From NCBI RefSeq assembly GCF_002776575.1, contig NZ_CP022548.1, positions 573,001-637,000 on the forward strand: DNA of 64,000 bases, in the 5' to 3' direction. Below, piece by piece: positions 1-9,425 of the stretch; positions within the stretch are counted from its first letter, which is position 1, and the number at the start of each line of letters is the position of its first letter. The position numbers and the translations under genes are program-made. The notes beneath the pieces are model-generated. The model had not been told where the DNA came from, did no database searches, and saw only the letters and a list, made by a program, of their open reading frames with translations. This DNA is from Sphingorhabdus sp. YGSMI21 (lineage in GTDB: Bacteria; Pseudomonadota; Alphaproteobacteria; Sphingomonadales; Sphingomonadaceae).

Positions 1-171
1 GCAATATGCCGCCCGCCGCTTCGCTTTTCAGAAAGTCGCGAAGCGCTGAATTTCTACCTGAGCGTGGCACTATTTTTTTCTCCCTTGGGGGGTCTGTCTC
101 GGAATTACGATTTTCCGGGTCATGCGCAGGCCGGAGGGTAAAATCAAGACCTGTATGCAGCGAATTTGGCT

Positions 172-1173
172 CTAGACGGCGACCAGATCTCGAACTTCCG
201 CCGCAATGGTATAGCTTTTCTCGCGCGCTGCCTGATCGAAGATCGAACCGGAGATGATCAGCTCATCGGCCCCGGTCCGTTCAACGAAGCGATCAACCCC
301 CTGCTTTACCGTCTCCGGCGAGCCCACAGCGCTGCCCTGCATGATCTGTTCGAGCATCGATTGCGCCTGGGGCGGCAAGCTTTCGCGATAACCTTCGACC
401 GGTGGCGGCATCTTGCCCGGATTGCCGGTGCGCAGCGCGACAAAGCTCTGCATCATCGAACTGGCAAGATATTCCGCTTCCGCGTCGCTGTCGGCGGCAA
501 ATATATTGAATCCGCACATGACATAGGGTTCGGCCAGTTGCGCGGACGGCTTGAAATCACGGCGGTAGATCCTGAGCGCCTCGTCGAGCATCTGCGGTGC
601 GAAATGCGAGGCAAAGGCATATGGCAACCCTAGGGCTGCCGCCAGTTGCGCGCCGAACAGGCTGCTACCGAGAATATAGAGCGGGATATTGCTGCCCTGC
701 CCCGGTGTCGCCTGGATGCCCAGCCGGTCATCCCCGGCCAGAAAGGCCTGCAGCTCCAGTACATCGCGCGGAAATTCATTCGCATCGCTGTTGAGATTGC
801 GACGCAAGGCCTGCGCGGTGCGCTGGTCCGATCCCGGCGCGCGCCCCAGACCGAGATCCACCCGCCCCGGAAACAGGGCCTCCAGCGTGCCGAATTGTTC
901 GGCAATCACCATAGGGGCATGATTGGGCAGCATGATGCCGCCGGCACCGATGCGGATTGTCTTGGTCCCGTGGCCGATATGGGACAGAGCGACGGCCGTG
1001 GCGGCACTGGCAATACCCTCCATCCCGTGATGTTCGGCCATCCAGAACCGCTCGTAGCCCAGCGCCTCACCATGCCGGGCAAGCGCCAGCGACCGGTCGA
1101 GCGCGCTTTTCACATCGCTGCCCTGCGGCACCGGAGAGAGGTCGAGAATAGAGAATTTCATCTTGCCTGCCAT
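172..1173 (-). CDS. LLM-class flavin-dependent oxidoreductase (luciferase-like)
   Basis: A 333-residue protein of the bacterial luciferase-like (LLM) superfamily, which uses reduced flavin and oxygen in a TIM-barrel fold. The N-terminal LDLSPVPQG strand, the AEHHGMEG segment and the LGLGRAPGSDQ loop are typical of the YhbW/MsnO8 branch. Substrate cannot be told from sequence. The start at 1173 (MAGKMKF) is chosen because AGGAGC lies 11 nt upstream; a longer frame to 1200 starts with no ribosome site, and a shorter start at 1161 is possible. It stands alone, transcribed toward the left edge, with no partner flavin reductase in view. Confidence 0.85.
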   Translation of the reverse strand: MAGKMKFSILDLSPVPQGSDVKSALDRSLALARHGEALGYERFWMAEHHGMEGIASAATAVALSHIGHGTKTIRIGAGGIMLPNHAPMVIAEQFGTLEALFPGRVDLGLGRAPGSDQRTAQALRRNLNSDANEFPRDVLELQAFLAGDDRLGIQATPGQGSNIPLYILGSSLFGAQLAAALGLPYAFASHFAPQMLDEALRIYRRDFKPSAQLAEPYVMCGFNIFAADSDAEAEYLASSMMQSFVALRTGNPGKMPPPVEGYRESLPPQAQSMLEQIMQGSAVGSPETVKQGVDRFVERTGADELIISGSIFDQAAREKSYTIAAEVRDLVAV

Positions 1174-1376
1174 ATATTCACGTTGCTCCTGAAATACCAA
1201 GTGAAGTCTATAGCGCCTTATATCAACTCCCGGGAAAATATCGGCGGGTGGGGAAAAATGGCTTTATCTTCGGATTTCATCTATGTAAATTCGTGTAAAC
1301 CACCGCATTTTCAGAACGATTCGAAACACTCTATGACCAGGAGAGCCGTGCGAACATAGTTAGAAGGGAACTATCT

Positions 1377-1670
1377 ATGCTATCTCCGATCAGCGTTGAA
1401 ACCTTGATTGGCATCTATCTGGTCCTCGCCTTTTTCTTCACGGCCCTTTTTGTACGCTTTTCCGGCCAGTCCGCCCTCGCCAGATCGGTGCGGCGCCATT
1501 TCTATGTTTTTCCTATAATCCCGCTGATAGCCATTTTTGCCCTGCTGCTGAAAATGGCCTGGTACATGTTCATATATCCGGTCCGCCTGCTGCGGTTCCT
1601 TTTTGAGAAACTGTCGGGCAAAAAGACACTACGCAAACGAAAATATTACGCCTTCTTTTCCGGCCGTTGA
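1377..1670 (+). CDS. small two-helix membrane protein, unknown function
   Basis: A 97-residue protein I do not recognise. It has a hydrophobic helix at about residues 9-27 and a second at about 43-67, followed by a basic tail rich in Lys and Arg. A purine-rich ribosome site (GAAGGGAA) sits about 7 nt before the ATG. It is convergent with the gspN-like gene, which ends 33 nt after this stop. The membrane location is inferred from hydropathy by eye. Confidence 0.6.
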   Translation: MLSPISVETLIGIYLVLAFFFTALFVRFSGQSALARSVRRHFYVFPIIPLIAIFALLLKMAWYMFIYPVRLLRFLFEKLSGKKTLRKRKYYAFFSGR

Positions 1671-1702
1671 AAGCGGCAAGTCCCGCGTTTCACCGATCGA
1701 GA

Positions 1703-2422
1703 TCAACGAGCCAGTTGCCCTGCCACTTTGATCGCATAGCCGTCCGGCACCTTGCGAAAGCCCAGCGTCGGCAACAGCAGGGTCCAGGCGCGGTCGCTTC
1801 CCGACAAGGACAGTCGCGCGGTGTAGAAGCCGTTCCCCTGGAGCTTCAGCGTCAGCTGTTCCATCCCGGACCCGCTTTGCAGCGGCAGCACCAGCACCCC
1901 GTCCTGACATTCGGCATTGCCGAGCAACCCCTGTTTGAGATTCAGCCCCGGGATATTGGCGTCGAGCGATACCCGCACCTGACCACTGGCCGATTGACAG
2001 CGACCGCCGGCGAAGCTGATGCTGACTGTCTGCAGTTCAATCGCAGAGGCCGGCAAGGGCGCCAGCTGGCTGCCGAGGCCCAGCACAGTCGTCAAATCCT
2101 GCACCAGCAGACGGTTTCCGGCTTTGCCGACCGTCGCAACCAATCCGGGATCGCCGGCTGCCGGCGACCGTTCCAGATCCATCAGCACCTGGCCCGTCAA
2201 CAACGGCAAAGGTCGCAGCCCGGCGTCGAGATCGCCGAGCGAAAACGGCCCGAGTTGCGCGCCTTTGATCCGGCCGCTCCAGACCGAGCCGCTGATCGTC
2301 TTGGCCGAGAAACCTGTTTCCTCCAGCCCCGCCCATCCGACGGCAAGCCTCAGCGGCAGAAAGAACAGCGCCACGGCGATCACCGCCAACAAGATCAGAA
2401 CATAGGTCAAGACGCGCGGCAC
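1703..2422 (-). CDS. gspN: type II secretion system protein N (GspN-like)
   Basis: A 239-residue protein with one N-terminal membrane anchor (about residues 5-26) and a periplasmic body. The early segment with SGSVWSGRIKGA followed by LGDLDAGLRPLPLLTG is the hallmark of GspN, an inner-membrane accessory of the type II secretion machine. No other gsp gene lies nearby, so it is displaced from any main gsp operon. It follows the thioredoxin-like gene (2438-2923) by 15 nt on the same strand and may be co-transcribed with it. The family call is firm; a role in secretion is inferred. Confidence 0.8.
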   Translation of the reverse strand: MPRVLTYVLILLAVIAVALFFLPLRLAVGWAGLEETGFSAKTISGSVWSGRIKGAQLGPFSLGDLDAGLRPLPLLTGQVLMDLERSPAAGDPGLVATVGKAGNRLLVQDLTTVLGLGSQLAPLPASAIELQTVSISFAGGRCQSASGQVRVSLDANIPGLNLKQGLLGNAECQDGVLVLPLQSGSGMEQLTLKLQGNGFYTARLSLSGSDRAWTLLLPTLGFRKVPDGYAIKVAGQLAR

Positions 2423-2437
2423 CTGCTTTCCTTCGGA

Positions 2438-2923
2438 TCAGAGTTCGGGGGAAAATTGGTCGAAATAGGCAAAAATATCCTCTTCCGTCCGGCTCGCCGC
2501 GTTGCGCCATTTGGGAGCGGACTTGCGGTTAAGCAACACACCTTGCGGAGACAGCACCAACACCGTCGGTGTCCCCTTGATTGCCTGGATCCCGAAACGC
2601 CGGGCAATATCGATATTGCGGTCTTTGAAGCCGACATCGACATAGACGATTTCATATCGGGGCTCGAGCATCGCGGCAAAACGCGGCTGTAAAAACCAGC
2701 CCGCCAGCCCGCGGCTGTCGTGACACCAGTTGGCGCCCATGACGACAATCACTCGTTTTTCGGCGAGTTGTGCCCGTGCTAGCGCTGCGTCGATGAGCGC
2801 CGATGCGTCTGCTTCCTGCTCAAAAGGCCGGGCTTCCGGATGATCACCGCCATGCGGTTCTGCCGCCACCGCGGATATCGGAACAAGGGCCAGACCGGCC
2901 AGAACAAGCAGCAAAAATCTCAT
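2438..2923 (-). CDS. exported thioredoxin-fold protein with CxxS motif
   Basis: A 161-residue protein with a signal peptide of about 21 residues (cleavage likely after AVA). The thioredoxin-fold core reads VIVVMGANWCHDSRG, so the usual CxxC is replaced by C-H-D-S, which leaves one redox cysteine. A cis-proline region (KGTPTVLVLSPQG) is present. One-cysteine variants usually act in isomerisation, glutathionylation or binding rather than dithiol reduction, which is inference here. It lies 10 nt downstream of the membrane protein gene 2934-3869 and just upstream of gspN, probably in one transcript. Confidence 0.75.
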   Translation of the reverse strand: MRFLLLVLAGLALVPISAVAAEPHGGDHPEARPFEQEADASALIDAALARAQLAEKRVIVVMGANWCHDSRGLAGWFLQPRFAAMLEPRYEIVYVDVGFKDRNIDIARRFGIQAIKGTPTVLVLSPQGVLLNRKSAPKWRNAASRTEEDIFAYFDQFSPEL

Positions 2924-2933
2924 CCACCGGCTA

Positions 2934-3869
2934 TTACACTTCCAGCGGCGTGAGGGAACAGGCTTTTGTCAGACCAAGGCCACGCTTCATCGCCGGGAAG
3001 CTGCGCACCATCGCCGCGCTCATCGCCAGCTCGAAACGGACATCCCGGCCATATTGCGCCTCGATCCGGTCACCCAGTTCGAAAGCATCGGGCGACTGGG
3101 TCGCGATCGCCTGACCGAAGCGGAAGGCCAGCGCTTCCTCCCCCGGCAAATTGTCCGGCCCCTTGAACCAGGCGTTGACGGTATCTTTCGGGACATCATC
3201 GGCGAGCGCCCAGTTCGCGCAGGTGATCGCGCAGGGCCCGCAATCCTCGACCATATTGGCCCCCATCCGCGCGGCGTGGAACAGCAATGGCGGCGCCGCG
3301 TGCCGGTGCATCGAGGCGGGAAGGAAATGCATGAATTTTTCAAGCGCATGACCGGGCGCGGCGGCGATTGCATCATGATATTCACGCTCGCTTTCCTCTG
3401 CCTGTGCATTGGCGAGTTTGAGAAAAAGGGATTTGGGAATACCGGCCGGCGCGATCCGCTGCCGCGCGAACAGGATAGCAAGTGCCAGGAACAACAGCAG
3501 CGGTGGCCCCAGAACGCCGGGCGCATCGGCAATAAAGGCATCCGGCGAGCAAATCCCGACTGACACTTCGTAAATGTGCAATATGCCGTGCAGCGACAGC
3601 CACAATGCACCCGCCAGAGCCGCCAGCCAACGCATGTGGATATTGACGCTCGCATAGAGCAGGATCACGCCGCAGGCCACGTAGGCAATCCCGATATCGC
3701 GGATGAAATGCTGGTTCGGCGGGCCGGTGGTAATCACCGTCGGGATCGCGACATACCAGTCGAGCGGCGCGATGATCATGAACAGGCCGAAGAACAAGGC
3801 AAACAGGCCAACCCCCAGCACCAGCAGCTGGGCGATACGATCAAGCCAGTCCGGTTTTCCCATCAGCAT
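2934..3869 (-). CDS. membrane protein with cysteine-rich CGPC C-terminal domain
   Basis: A 311-residue protein with four predicted membrane helices (about 13-35, 58-76, 80-100, 119-135) and a soluble C-terminal half. That half carries C210-G-P-C213 and C217 in a stretch resembling the peroxidatic segment of AhpD/carboxymuconolactone-decarboxylase folds. GAAGGAG lies about 8 nt before the ATG. It is divergent from the Rrf2 regulator at 3946 across a short region with an inverted repeat, so it is the likely regulated target. The function is not known; a redox or nitrosative-stress role is inferred from the cysteines and the regulator. Confidence 0.7.
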   Translation of the reverse strand: MLMGKPDWLDRIAQLLVLGVGLFALFFGLFMIIAPLDWYVAIPTVITTGPPNQHFIRDIGIAYVACGVILLYASVNIHMRWLAALAGALWLSLHGILHIYEVSVGICSPDAFIADAPGVLGPPLLLFLALAILFARQRIAPAGIPKSLFLKLANAQAEESEREYHDAIAAAPGHALEKFMHFLPASMHRHAAPPLLFHAARMGANMVEDCGPCAITCANWALADDVPKDTVNAWFKGPDNLPGEEALAFRFGQAIATQSPDAFELGDRIEAQYGRDVRFELAMSAAMVRSFPAMKRGLGLTKACSLTPLEV

Positions 3870-3904
3870 GCAATTTCTCCTTCAAAATGCCCCGAGTCCA
3901 TGTT

Positions 3905-3927
3905 ATTCGGATATTTATTGTCCGATT
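3905..3927. promoter_or_regulatory. candidate Rrf2 operator, imperfect inverted repeat
   Basis: Arms ATTCGGATA (3905-3913) and TGTCCGATT (3919-3927) pair at 7 of 9 positions around a 5-nt centre. The site sits between two divergent genes, 35 nt from the start of the membrane protein gene and 18 nt from the Rrf2 start. Rrf2 proteins commonly bind AT-rich dyads of this size and autoregulate. Assignment is inferred from position and symmetry. Confidence 0.5.
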
Positions 3928-3945
3928 TATAGAGAGAGTCAAGAC

Positions 3946-4452
3946 GTGCAGATTTCCAAGGGCGTCGAATGGGCTGCCCATGCCGCGGTAATGATGATTG
4001 CGCTACCGGAGGGTCGCGGCCTGAAAGCCGAGGCGCTCGCCCGCTATCACGAGGTACCGACCGCCTATATGGCGAAGCAATTGCAGGCGCTCAGCAAGGC
4101 GGGGATCGTGCAATCCTCGCGCGGCGCCCATGGCGGTTACCGGCTCGCGAAAGCTGCCACGGATATCACGCTGTGGGACATAACCGCCGCGATCGAAGGC
4201 CATGGCCCTGCCTTCCGCTGCACCGAAATCCGGCAGAACGGTCCCTGTGGCTTGAAGAAGAAAGACTGTAGCAAGCCCTGCCAGATTGCCTCGGCTTTTG
4301 CAGTCGCCGAGCGCGCGTTTAGGGACAGTCTGAAAACGGTAACAATCGCGGATTTGGGCGCGCAGGTTGTACAGAATTCAAGGCCCGAACATCTGTCCGA
4401 TGTCGGCCATTGGCTCGAGAGCGAGACGATGCCGCTCAGCGAAAAGACGTAA
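3946..4452 (+). CDS. Rrf2-family Fe-S or thiol-sensing transcriptional regulator
   Basis: A 168-residue regulator with the Rrf2 winged helix (VEWAAHAAVMMIALPEG, then LQALSKAGIVQSSRGAHGGY) and a cysteine cluster C92, C101, C108 and C112. Rrf2 proteins such as NsrR and IscR bind an Fe-S cluster through three cysteines in this loop; here there are four, with spacing C-X8-C-X6-C-X3-C. The GTG at 3946 is the chosen start, since it opens exactly at the conserved helix; an upstream extension in frame would cross the divergent promoter. It probably controls the divergent gene at 2934-3869 and itself. Confidence 0.85.
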   Translation: MQISKGVEWAAHAAVMMIALPEGRGLKAEALARYHEVPTAYMAKQLQALSKAGIVQSSRGAHGGYRLAKAATDITLWDITAAIEGHGPAFRCTEIRQNGPCGLKKKDCSKPCQIASAFAVAERAFRDSLKTVTIADLGAQVVQNSRPEHLSDVGHWLESETMPLSEKT

Positions 4453-4468
4453 CCGGCCGCCTGCGCCT

Positions 4469-5365
4469 CTAGCTGCGCAGATGGGTGTCGAAAAAGGCCA
4501 GCGTCCGCTGCCAGGACAGGCTTGCCGCTTCCTCGTCATAGCGCGGCGTCGTGTCATTGTGGAATCCGTGATTCACATCAGGATAGAAATGGACGCTATA
4601 TTCTTTCTGATGCTCCGCCAGAGCCGCCTCATAGGCAGGCCATCCGGCGTTGATCCGCTCGTCATTGCCAGCATGATGGATCATCAGCGGTGCCTCAATT
4701 GCCGGGACATCGGCGGCTTCCGGCTGGCGCCCGTAATAAGGCACCGAGGCGGCAAGGTCCGGATAGGCCACCGCCAGCGCGTTACACACGCCGCCGCCAT
4801 AGCAGAAGCCGACCGCACCAACCTTGCCGGTCGAACCGTCATGGTCGCGCAGAAATTCGAAAGCGGCGAAGAAATCTTCCATCAGCTTGGCGCCATCGAG
4901 CGTGCGCTGCATCGCCCGTCCGTCATCGTCATTGCCGGGATAGCCGCCCAAGGGTGACAATCCATCGGGCGCCAGCGCCAGATAACCGGCCTTGGCCACC
5001 CGCCGTACGACATCCTCGATATAGGGATTGAGCCCGCGATTTTCGTGGATCACCAGCACCGCCGGCAGTTTGCCCGTCGCTCCCGCCGGTTTCGCCATCA
5101 GCGCGTTGATCTTGCCATGGCCTTCCGGACTGTCGTAGCTGATCCGCTCGGAGGTGATCGCCGGATCATCCGGTTCCACCTGCGCCGCCCAGGCATAATT
5201 CGGTTGCAGCTGATCGAGGATCATCGCCCCGGTCACGCCGGCGGCAGCAAATTTCCCGGCCTGCCTGATAAAGTCGCGCTTCGAGATCAGGCCATGCACA
5301 TAGCCGTCAAAAATTTCGAGAATATGCGGGTGAAAGTCGCTTGCGCGTTTGCGGGTCGAAGTCAT
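4469..5365 (-). CDS. dienelactone hydrolase family protein
   Basis: A 298-residue alpha/beta hydrolase of the dienelactone hydrolase family. The nucleophile elbow is G-F-C188-Y-G-G-G, with D235 in AGNDERI and H266 in VNHGF completing the Cys-Asp-His triad, and E108 in HENRG as the usual partner of the cysteine. Residues 28-62 hold an [16 protein letters not shown] stretch that resembles a degenerate export signal, as often seen in this subgroup. Natural substrates of these longer homologues are rarely known. It is convergent with the Rrf2 gene, stop to stop in 16 nt. Confidence 0.85.
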   Translation of the reverse strand: MTSTRKRASDFHPHILEIFDGYVHGLISKRDFIRQAGKFAAAGVTGAMILDQLQPNYAWAAQVEPDDPAITSERISYDSPEGHGKINALMAKPAGATGKLPAVLVIHENRGLNPYIEDVVRRVAKAGYLALAPDGLSPLGGYPGNDDDGRAMQRTLDGAKLMEDFFAAFEFLRDHDGSTGKVGAVGFCYGGGVCNALAVAYPDLAASVPYYGRQPEAADVPAIEAPLMIHHAGNDERINAGWPAYEAALAEHQKEYSVHFYPDVNHGFHNDTTPRYDEEAASLSWQRTLAFFDTHLRS

Positions 5366-5436
5366 GATGGATCATCCTTCAGCGAAAATGGGCAGAAACT
5401 CGCCAGAGCATAGCAGAGAATGCATTTTTGCAAATG

Positions 5437-5530
5437 CCGTTCGTGCTGAGCTTGTCGAAGCACCTCGTTCCTCGCAACGCTGACGAAGCGCGAGCCGAGA
5501 GAGGCCCTTCTACAGGCTCAGGGCGAACGG
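5437..5530. repeat. dispersed palindromic repeat, copy A
   Basis: Two arms, 5437-5463 and 5504-5530, form an imperfect inverted repeat of about 27 nt each: CCGTTCGTGCTGAGC-type on the left, GGCTCAGGGCGAACGG-type on the right. The same arm recurs at 14145-14204 and 28343-28411. It lies between the dienelactone hydrolase start and the ispG stop, in noncoding DNA. The layout resembles REP/BIME elements of other bacteria; mobility or a function in mRNA ends is inference. Confidence 0.8.
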
Positions 5531-5592
5531 TGATTATCTTAGATGTTCGTTGAAAAATTTCAGCTTGTCAGCAATCCTGACCGCATGGCGCT

Positions 5593-6720
5593 TCAAGCCG
5601 CTTCGCTAATCCCCGCTTCGATCTCCGCCGCCTTGGCTTCGACCAGCTTGACGATATGATCGACCATATCTGCATCCGCGACATGATGGTCGGTAACACC
5701 GGACAGATAAACCATATGCTTGCCCTTGCCGCCGCCGGTGATGCCGATATCGGTTTCGCGCGCCTCGCCCGGACCGTTGACGACGCAGCCAAGCACCGAG
5801 AGCGATAAGGGCGTGCGGATATGTTGCAGCCGTTCTTCCAGCTTCTGCACCGTGCGGATCACATCAAAGCCCTGGCGCGCGCAGCTCGGGCAGCTGACCA
5901 CGCGGACACCGCGGGTTCTCAGACCGAGCGCCTTGAGCATTTCATAGCCGACGCGCACTTCCTCTTCGGGCTCCGCAGACAGGCTCACCCGGATCGTGTC
6001 GCCGATCCCGGCCCAGAGCAGATTGCCCATGCCGATCGAGCTTTTCACGGTGCCGCCGATCAGGCCGCCCGCCTCGGTGATGCCGAGATGCAGCGGGCAG
6101 TCCACCGCGTCAGCCAGCTGCGAATAGGCCGCGACGGCAAGAAACACGTCCGAGGCTTTCACCGCGACCTTGAATTCGTGAAAATCATGGTCCTGCAATA
6201 TCTTGATATGGTCGAGCGCGCTTTCGACCAAAGCTTCGGGACAAGGCTCGCCATATTTCTCGAGCAGGTCCTTTTCCAGACTGCCCGCGTTGACCCCGAT
6301 GCGGATCGCGCAGCCATTGGACTTGGCCGCGTCGATAACTTCGCGAACCCGCGCCGAAGAACCGATATTGCCCGGATTGATCCGCAGACAGGCCGCACCC
6401 GCCTCCGCCGCTTCAATCCCGCGCTTATAGTGAAAATGGATATCCGCGACGATCGGTACATTGCTCGCCCGGACAATCTGCTTCAGCGCCGTCGTACTCT
6501 CGACATCAGGGCAGGACACACGAATGATATCAACGCCCGCCTCTTCGCAGCGGCGGATCTGGTCGATCGTCGCCTTGGCGTCGGACGTCAGCGTGTTGGT
6601 CATCGTCTGCACGGTAATCGGCGCGTCGCCGCCGACCGGAACATCGCCGACCATGATCTGGCGGGACTTGCGCCGATCAATATCGCGCCAGGGTCGCAGC
6701 GATGGATTATTTGAGGTCAT
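5593..6720 (-). CDS. ispG: 4-hydroxy-3-methylbut-2-enyl diphosphate synthase (flavodoxin/ferredoxin)
   Basis: IspG (GcpE) is the penultimate MEP-pathway enzyme, converting the cyclic diphosphate MEcPP to HMBPP with a [4Fe-4S] cluster. The 375-residue protein keeps the opening [16 protein letters not shown], the TIM-barrel repeats, and the cluster ligands in SCPSCARQG and [10 protein letters not shown]. The start at 6720 (MTSNN) is an ATG and fits the family length; a TTG at 6777 would add 19 unrelated residues. It is divergent from the isoaspartyl peptidase gene. An essential gene, apparently single. Confidence 0.97.
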   Translation of the reverse strand: MTSNNPSLRPWRDIDRRKSRQIMVGDVPVGGDAPITVQTMTNTLTSDAKATIDQIRRCEEAGVDIIRVSCPDVESTTALKQIVRASNVPIVADIHFHYKRGIEAAEAGAACLRINPGNIGSSARVREVIDAAKSNGCAIRIGVNAGSLEKDLLEKYGEPCPEALVESALDHIKILQDHDFHEFKVAVKASDVFLAVAAYSQLADAVDCPLHLGITEAGGLIGGTVKSSIGMGNLLWAGIGDTIRVSLSAEPEEEVRVGYEMLKALGLRTRGVRVVSCPSCARQGFDVIRTVQKLEERLQHIRTPLSLSVLGCVVNGPGEARETDIGITGGGKGKHMVYLSGVTDHHVADADMVDHIVKLVEAKAAEIEAGISEAA

Positions 6721-6807
6721 ATCTTTGCTCTTGTCAGAAGGGCTCGTTTGCCGAACATATACGCTGTCCACCGCCAAATGATAAGAGCCAATCGGGAGAG
6801 CATCGAT

Positions 6808-7917
6808 ATGATCCGCTATTTACTCAAAGGGCTGGGCCTGTCCCTCGCGCTCTCGGCCGCGACAACAACCGTCAATGCGCAGGATCGGCTGGACGGGGAA
6901 GCAGATTGGTCGATTGCCATTCATGGCGGCGCCGGAACGATCGAACGCGACAGGATCACGCCTGAGAAAGATGCGGAAATCAGGACAGCACTGAACGCGG
7001 CCCTGACGATCGGCTCAGACATATTGAAAAATGGCGGCACCGCAATGGATGCTGTTACCGCCTCCATCATCTCGCTGGAAAACAATCCCAATTTCAACGC
7101 TGGCAAAGGCGCGGTGTTCACCTGGGACCGGACCAACGAGCTCGACAGCAGCATCATGGACGGCAGCGACCTGTCGGCGGGCGCGGTGGCCGGGATCAAC
7201 GGCACCAAAAACCCGATATTGCTGGCGCGCGCAGTCAAGGACAACAGCCCGCATGTGATGCTCTCCGGCGAAGGCGCCAACCAGTTCAGCCGCGAACAGG
7301 GGCTGGAGCAGGTGCCGCCGGACTATTATGCCACCCCTTATCGGCTGAAACAGATTGACGACCTGCGCGCCCAAAAGGTCAGCGCCGCCGATGTGGATTA
7401 CAAGTTCGGCACGGTTGGAGCGGTCGCCATGGACCGGCAGGGTCATATGGCCGCGGGCACCTCGACCGGCGGCATGACCGGCAAGCGCTGGGGCCGGATC
7501 GGCGACAGTCCCATCATCGGCGCCGGCACCTATGCTGACGACCGCAGCTGCGCGATTTCGGCAACCGGATCGGGCGAATATTTCATCCGCCTCGGCGTCG
7601 CCCACGAAATTTGCACCCGTATCCGGATGCGCTTTCCCGAAGCGCTCAAGGAAGCCCAACGGGCGGTGCCAAAGGATGCCGACGGTAATGACACTTATAT
7701 CGTTCACGCCAGCGAATTCATGTTCTCAGATTCGGAAATCCAGCAGATCGCCGACGACGTGATCGCCGAACTCGGCGAACTGGGTGGCGACGGCGGCATC
7801 ATCTACGCCACCCCTTGGGGCCAGGCCGGCTACAGCTTCAACACCGCCGGCATGTACCGCGGTCGGGCGACCAGCGAGGCTGAACCAAGTGTCGCGATTT
7901 ACGGGGATGAAGAATGA
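6808..7917 (+). CDS. exported isoaspartyl peptidase / L-asparaginase (Ntn hydrolase)
   Basis: A 369-residue type-2 asparaginase-fold enzyme that cleaves isoaspartyl dipeptides or asparagine after autocatalytic splitting into two subunits. A signal peptide ends near residue 24 (VNAQ). The N-half has [10 protein letters not shown], and the predicted nucleophile is T202 in [10 protein letters not shown], with GTSTGGM downstream (T220) in the substrate pocket. The ATG at 6808 is chosen for its GGGAGAG ribosome site 7 nt upstream and because it opens the signal peptide. Periplasmic location is inferred from that peptide. Confidence 0.9.
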   Translation: MIRYLLKGLGLSLALSAATTTVNAQDRLDGEADWSIAIHGGAGTIERDRITPEKDAEIRTALNAALTIGSDILKNGGTAMDAVTASIISLENNPNFNAGKGAVFTWDRTNELDSSIMDGSDLSAGAVAGINGTKNPILLARAVKDNSPHVMLSGEGANQFSREQGLEQVPPDYYATPYRLKQIDDLRAQKVSAADVDYKFGTVGAVAMDRQGHMAAGTSTGGMTGKRWGRIGDSPIIGAGTYADDRSCAISATGSGEYFIRLGVAHEICTRIRMRFPEALKEAQRAVPKDADGNDTYIVHASEFMFSDSEIQQIADDVIAELGELGGDGGIIYATPWGQAGYSFNTAGMYRGRATSEAEPSVAIYGDEE

Positions 7918-8174
7918 ACAGGCGACAGCATAGAAATGCGAAAGCCAATATCCGCTGAAGAAGCAAAAAACGGGCGTTGCGGATCGCGCGTGAGCAACAT
8001 CGGCTTTCGCCACGCTAGCGGTCGTTGGCGTTGGCGTTGGCACGATTTAATGGCTGTAAAGGACGCAAAAGGGACGTCGGAAATACTCGGATAATATGTT
8101 CACTCATGACCCAGTTGTCGGGTCTCCAATATTGGCTGCATTGCTCGATAGCCGGGATTCACAGTCAGCCTTGC

Positions 8175-8990
8175 CTAATCCCAATGCGCGGGATCTAGCG
8201 CCAGCAGTTCCGACAGCTGCGCATAGAGCGCTGGCTCCTCACGGTGCATCAATCGGGGTTTTTCAAAAAACGCGACAATCGCTTCGGCAAAAAACTCCTG
8301 ATGGTTGTTTGCGCCATAAGGGTCGATCAAGGTGTTGTGTCCACGTTCAACACGTTCCACATGCTTGTGGAAGGCATCCAGCATGGCTTTTTCCCAGCCC
8401 TTATACGCTTGCCCCTTGCGCAAGATCGGTATGCCATTGGTGTCGCCGGTCAGGCTGTCCAGTTGGTGCGCGAACTCGTGGATGACGACATTGTGTCCAT
8501 CGTCTTCGCCGAGACCCCCGTGAAGCGCATGTTCCCATGACAAGATAACCGGCCCCCGGGCCCAGCTTTCGCCAAGCATCGAGTGCCTGCCCTCATGGAC
8601 GACAAGTCCGTCGTGGGTGTTGCGGTTGATGTGAAAAGCGGAAGGATGGACCAACACGTTTCTGATCGTGTTGTACCAGGCCGGACTGTTGGCGATTAAC
8701 AAGCAGGCCTGAGCGGCGATCGAGAGCCTGATTTCCTCGGTTATTTCGAGACCTTGATTGCCTCGGAAGGTGACCTGATCGAGAAATAGATTGATCTTCC
8801 CTTCCAACTTGGGCCGCAATGGTTCCGGTAGCCGGCGTACAATCGGCACCAGCCTGGCGATCACTTCGCGCTGGTCTGAAGTCAGCGGTGTCGCCAACAG
8901 TTGTTCGCGCCGACGCTTTCTCGCCCAGTGCCGATATAAAAGCACTGCGACAATTGCCAATGCACCAAGGAGGAAGAACAACCCGCTCAT
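8175..8990 (-). CDS. M90-family zinc metallopeptidase (MtfA-like)
   Basis: A 271-residue protein with one N-terminal membrane helix (about residues 3-20) and a basic stop-transfer, then a soluble peptidase domain. The zinc motif HEFAHQLD and the later EFFAEAIVAFFEKP glutamate match MtfA (M90), which in E. coli binds the repressor Mlc and has aminopeptidase activity. The start at 8990 is chosen at the membrane helix; the frame stays open to 9209 but that extension lacks family resemblance. The ribosome site is weak. The E. coli-like role in sugar-uptake control should not be assumed here. Confidence 0.85.
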   Translation of the reverse strand: MSGLFFLLGALAIVAVLLYRHWARKRRREQLLATPLTSDQREVIARLVPIVRRLPEPLRPKLEGKINLFLDQVTFRGNQGLEITEEIRLSIAAQACLLIANSPAWYNTIRNVLVHPSAFHINRNTHDGLVVHEGRHSMLGESWARGPVILSWEHALHGGLGEDDGHNVVIHEFAHQLDSLTGDTNGIPILRKGQAYKGWEKAMLDAFHKHVERVERGHNTLIDPYGANNHQEFFAEAIVAFFEKPRLMHREEPALYAQLSELLALDPAHWD

Positions 8991-9425
8991 GCTACTGAAG
9001 TAAAAACGAAAGGTGCAGAATACAATAGCAGCACAAGCAACGCCTGTGCAGCCGTTCACGCCACTGGATGTGCAACGTGGCGGTGGAATGCCAGTCAATG
9101 GAACATGCCACATCAAGTCGGAACAATGGATAGCGTCCAATGATCCTGTCCTACATTGCTGCATCGCGCTATACCGGTCAGATGGGTGACGCAGGATCAG
9201 ACTATGCAATCAAGACCGCCTTTTTGAAAGGTCACACTCGGCGGATCCCGACCTTGGTGCGCACACCGGTTTTCTGCGCTATCCAGCCAAAGGTCACAGA
9301 AAATAACCAGCCCTCTTTGTGTAAAGTTCACCCGGACCGGCAATAATCCTGAAAGCGGATGTTGCAACAGACGGGCGGACTTGCGACAGAGACAGGATAA
9401 ATTTCGCAATGCATGAGGAGCAAGA
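8991..9425. other. 435-nt noncoding stretch
   Basis: This gap separates two divergent peptidase genes and should hold both promoters. Short frames exist on both strands but none has a convincing ribosome site or recognisable product. GAGGAGCA at about 9416-9423 is the ribosome site of the S41 gene. I see no clear terminator or dyad. Confidence 0.4.
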
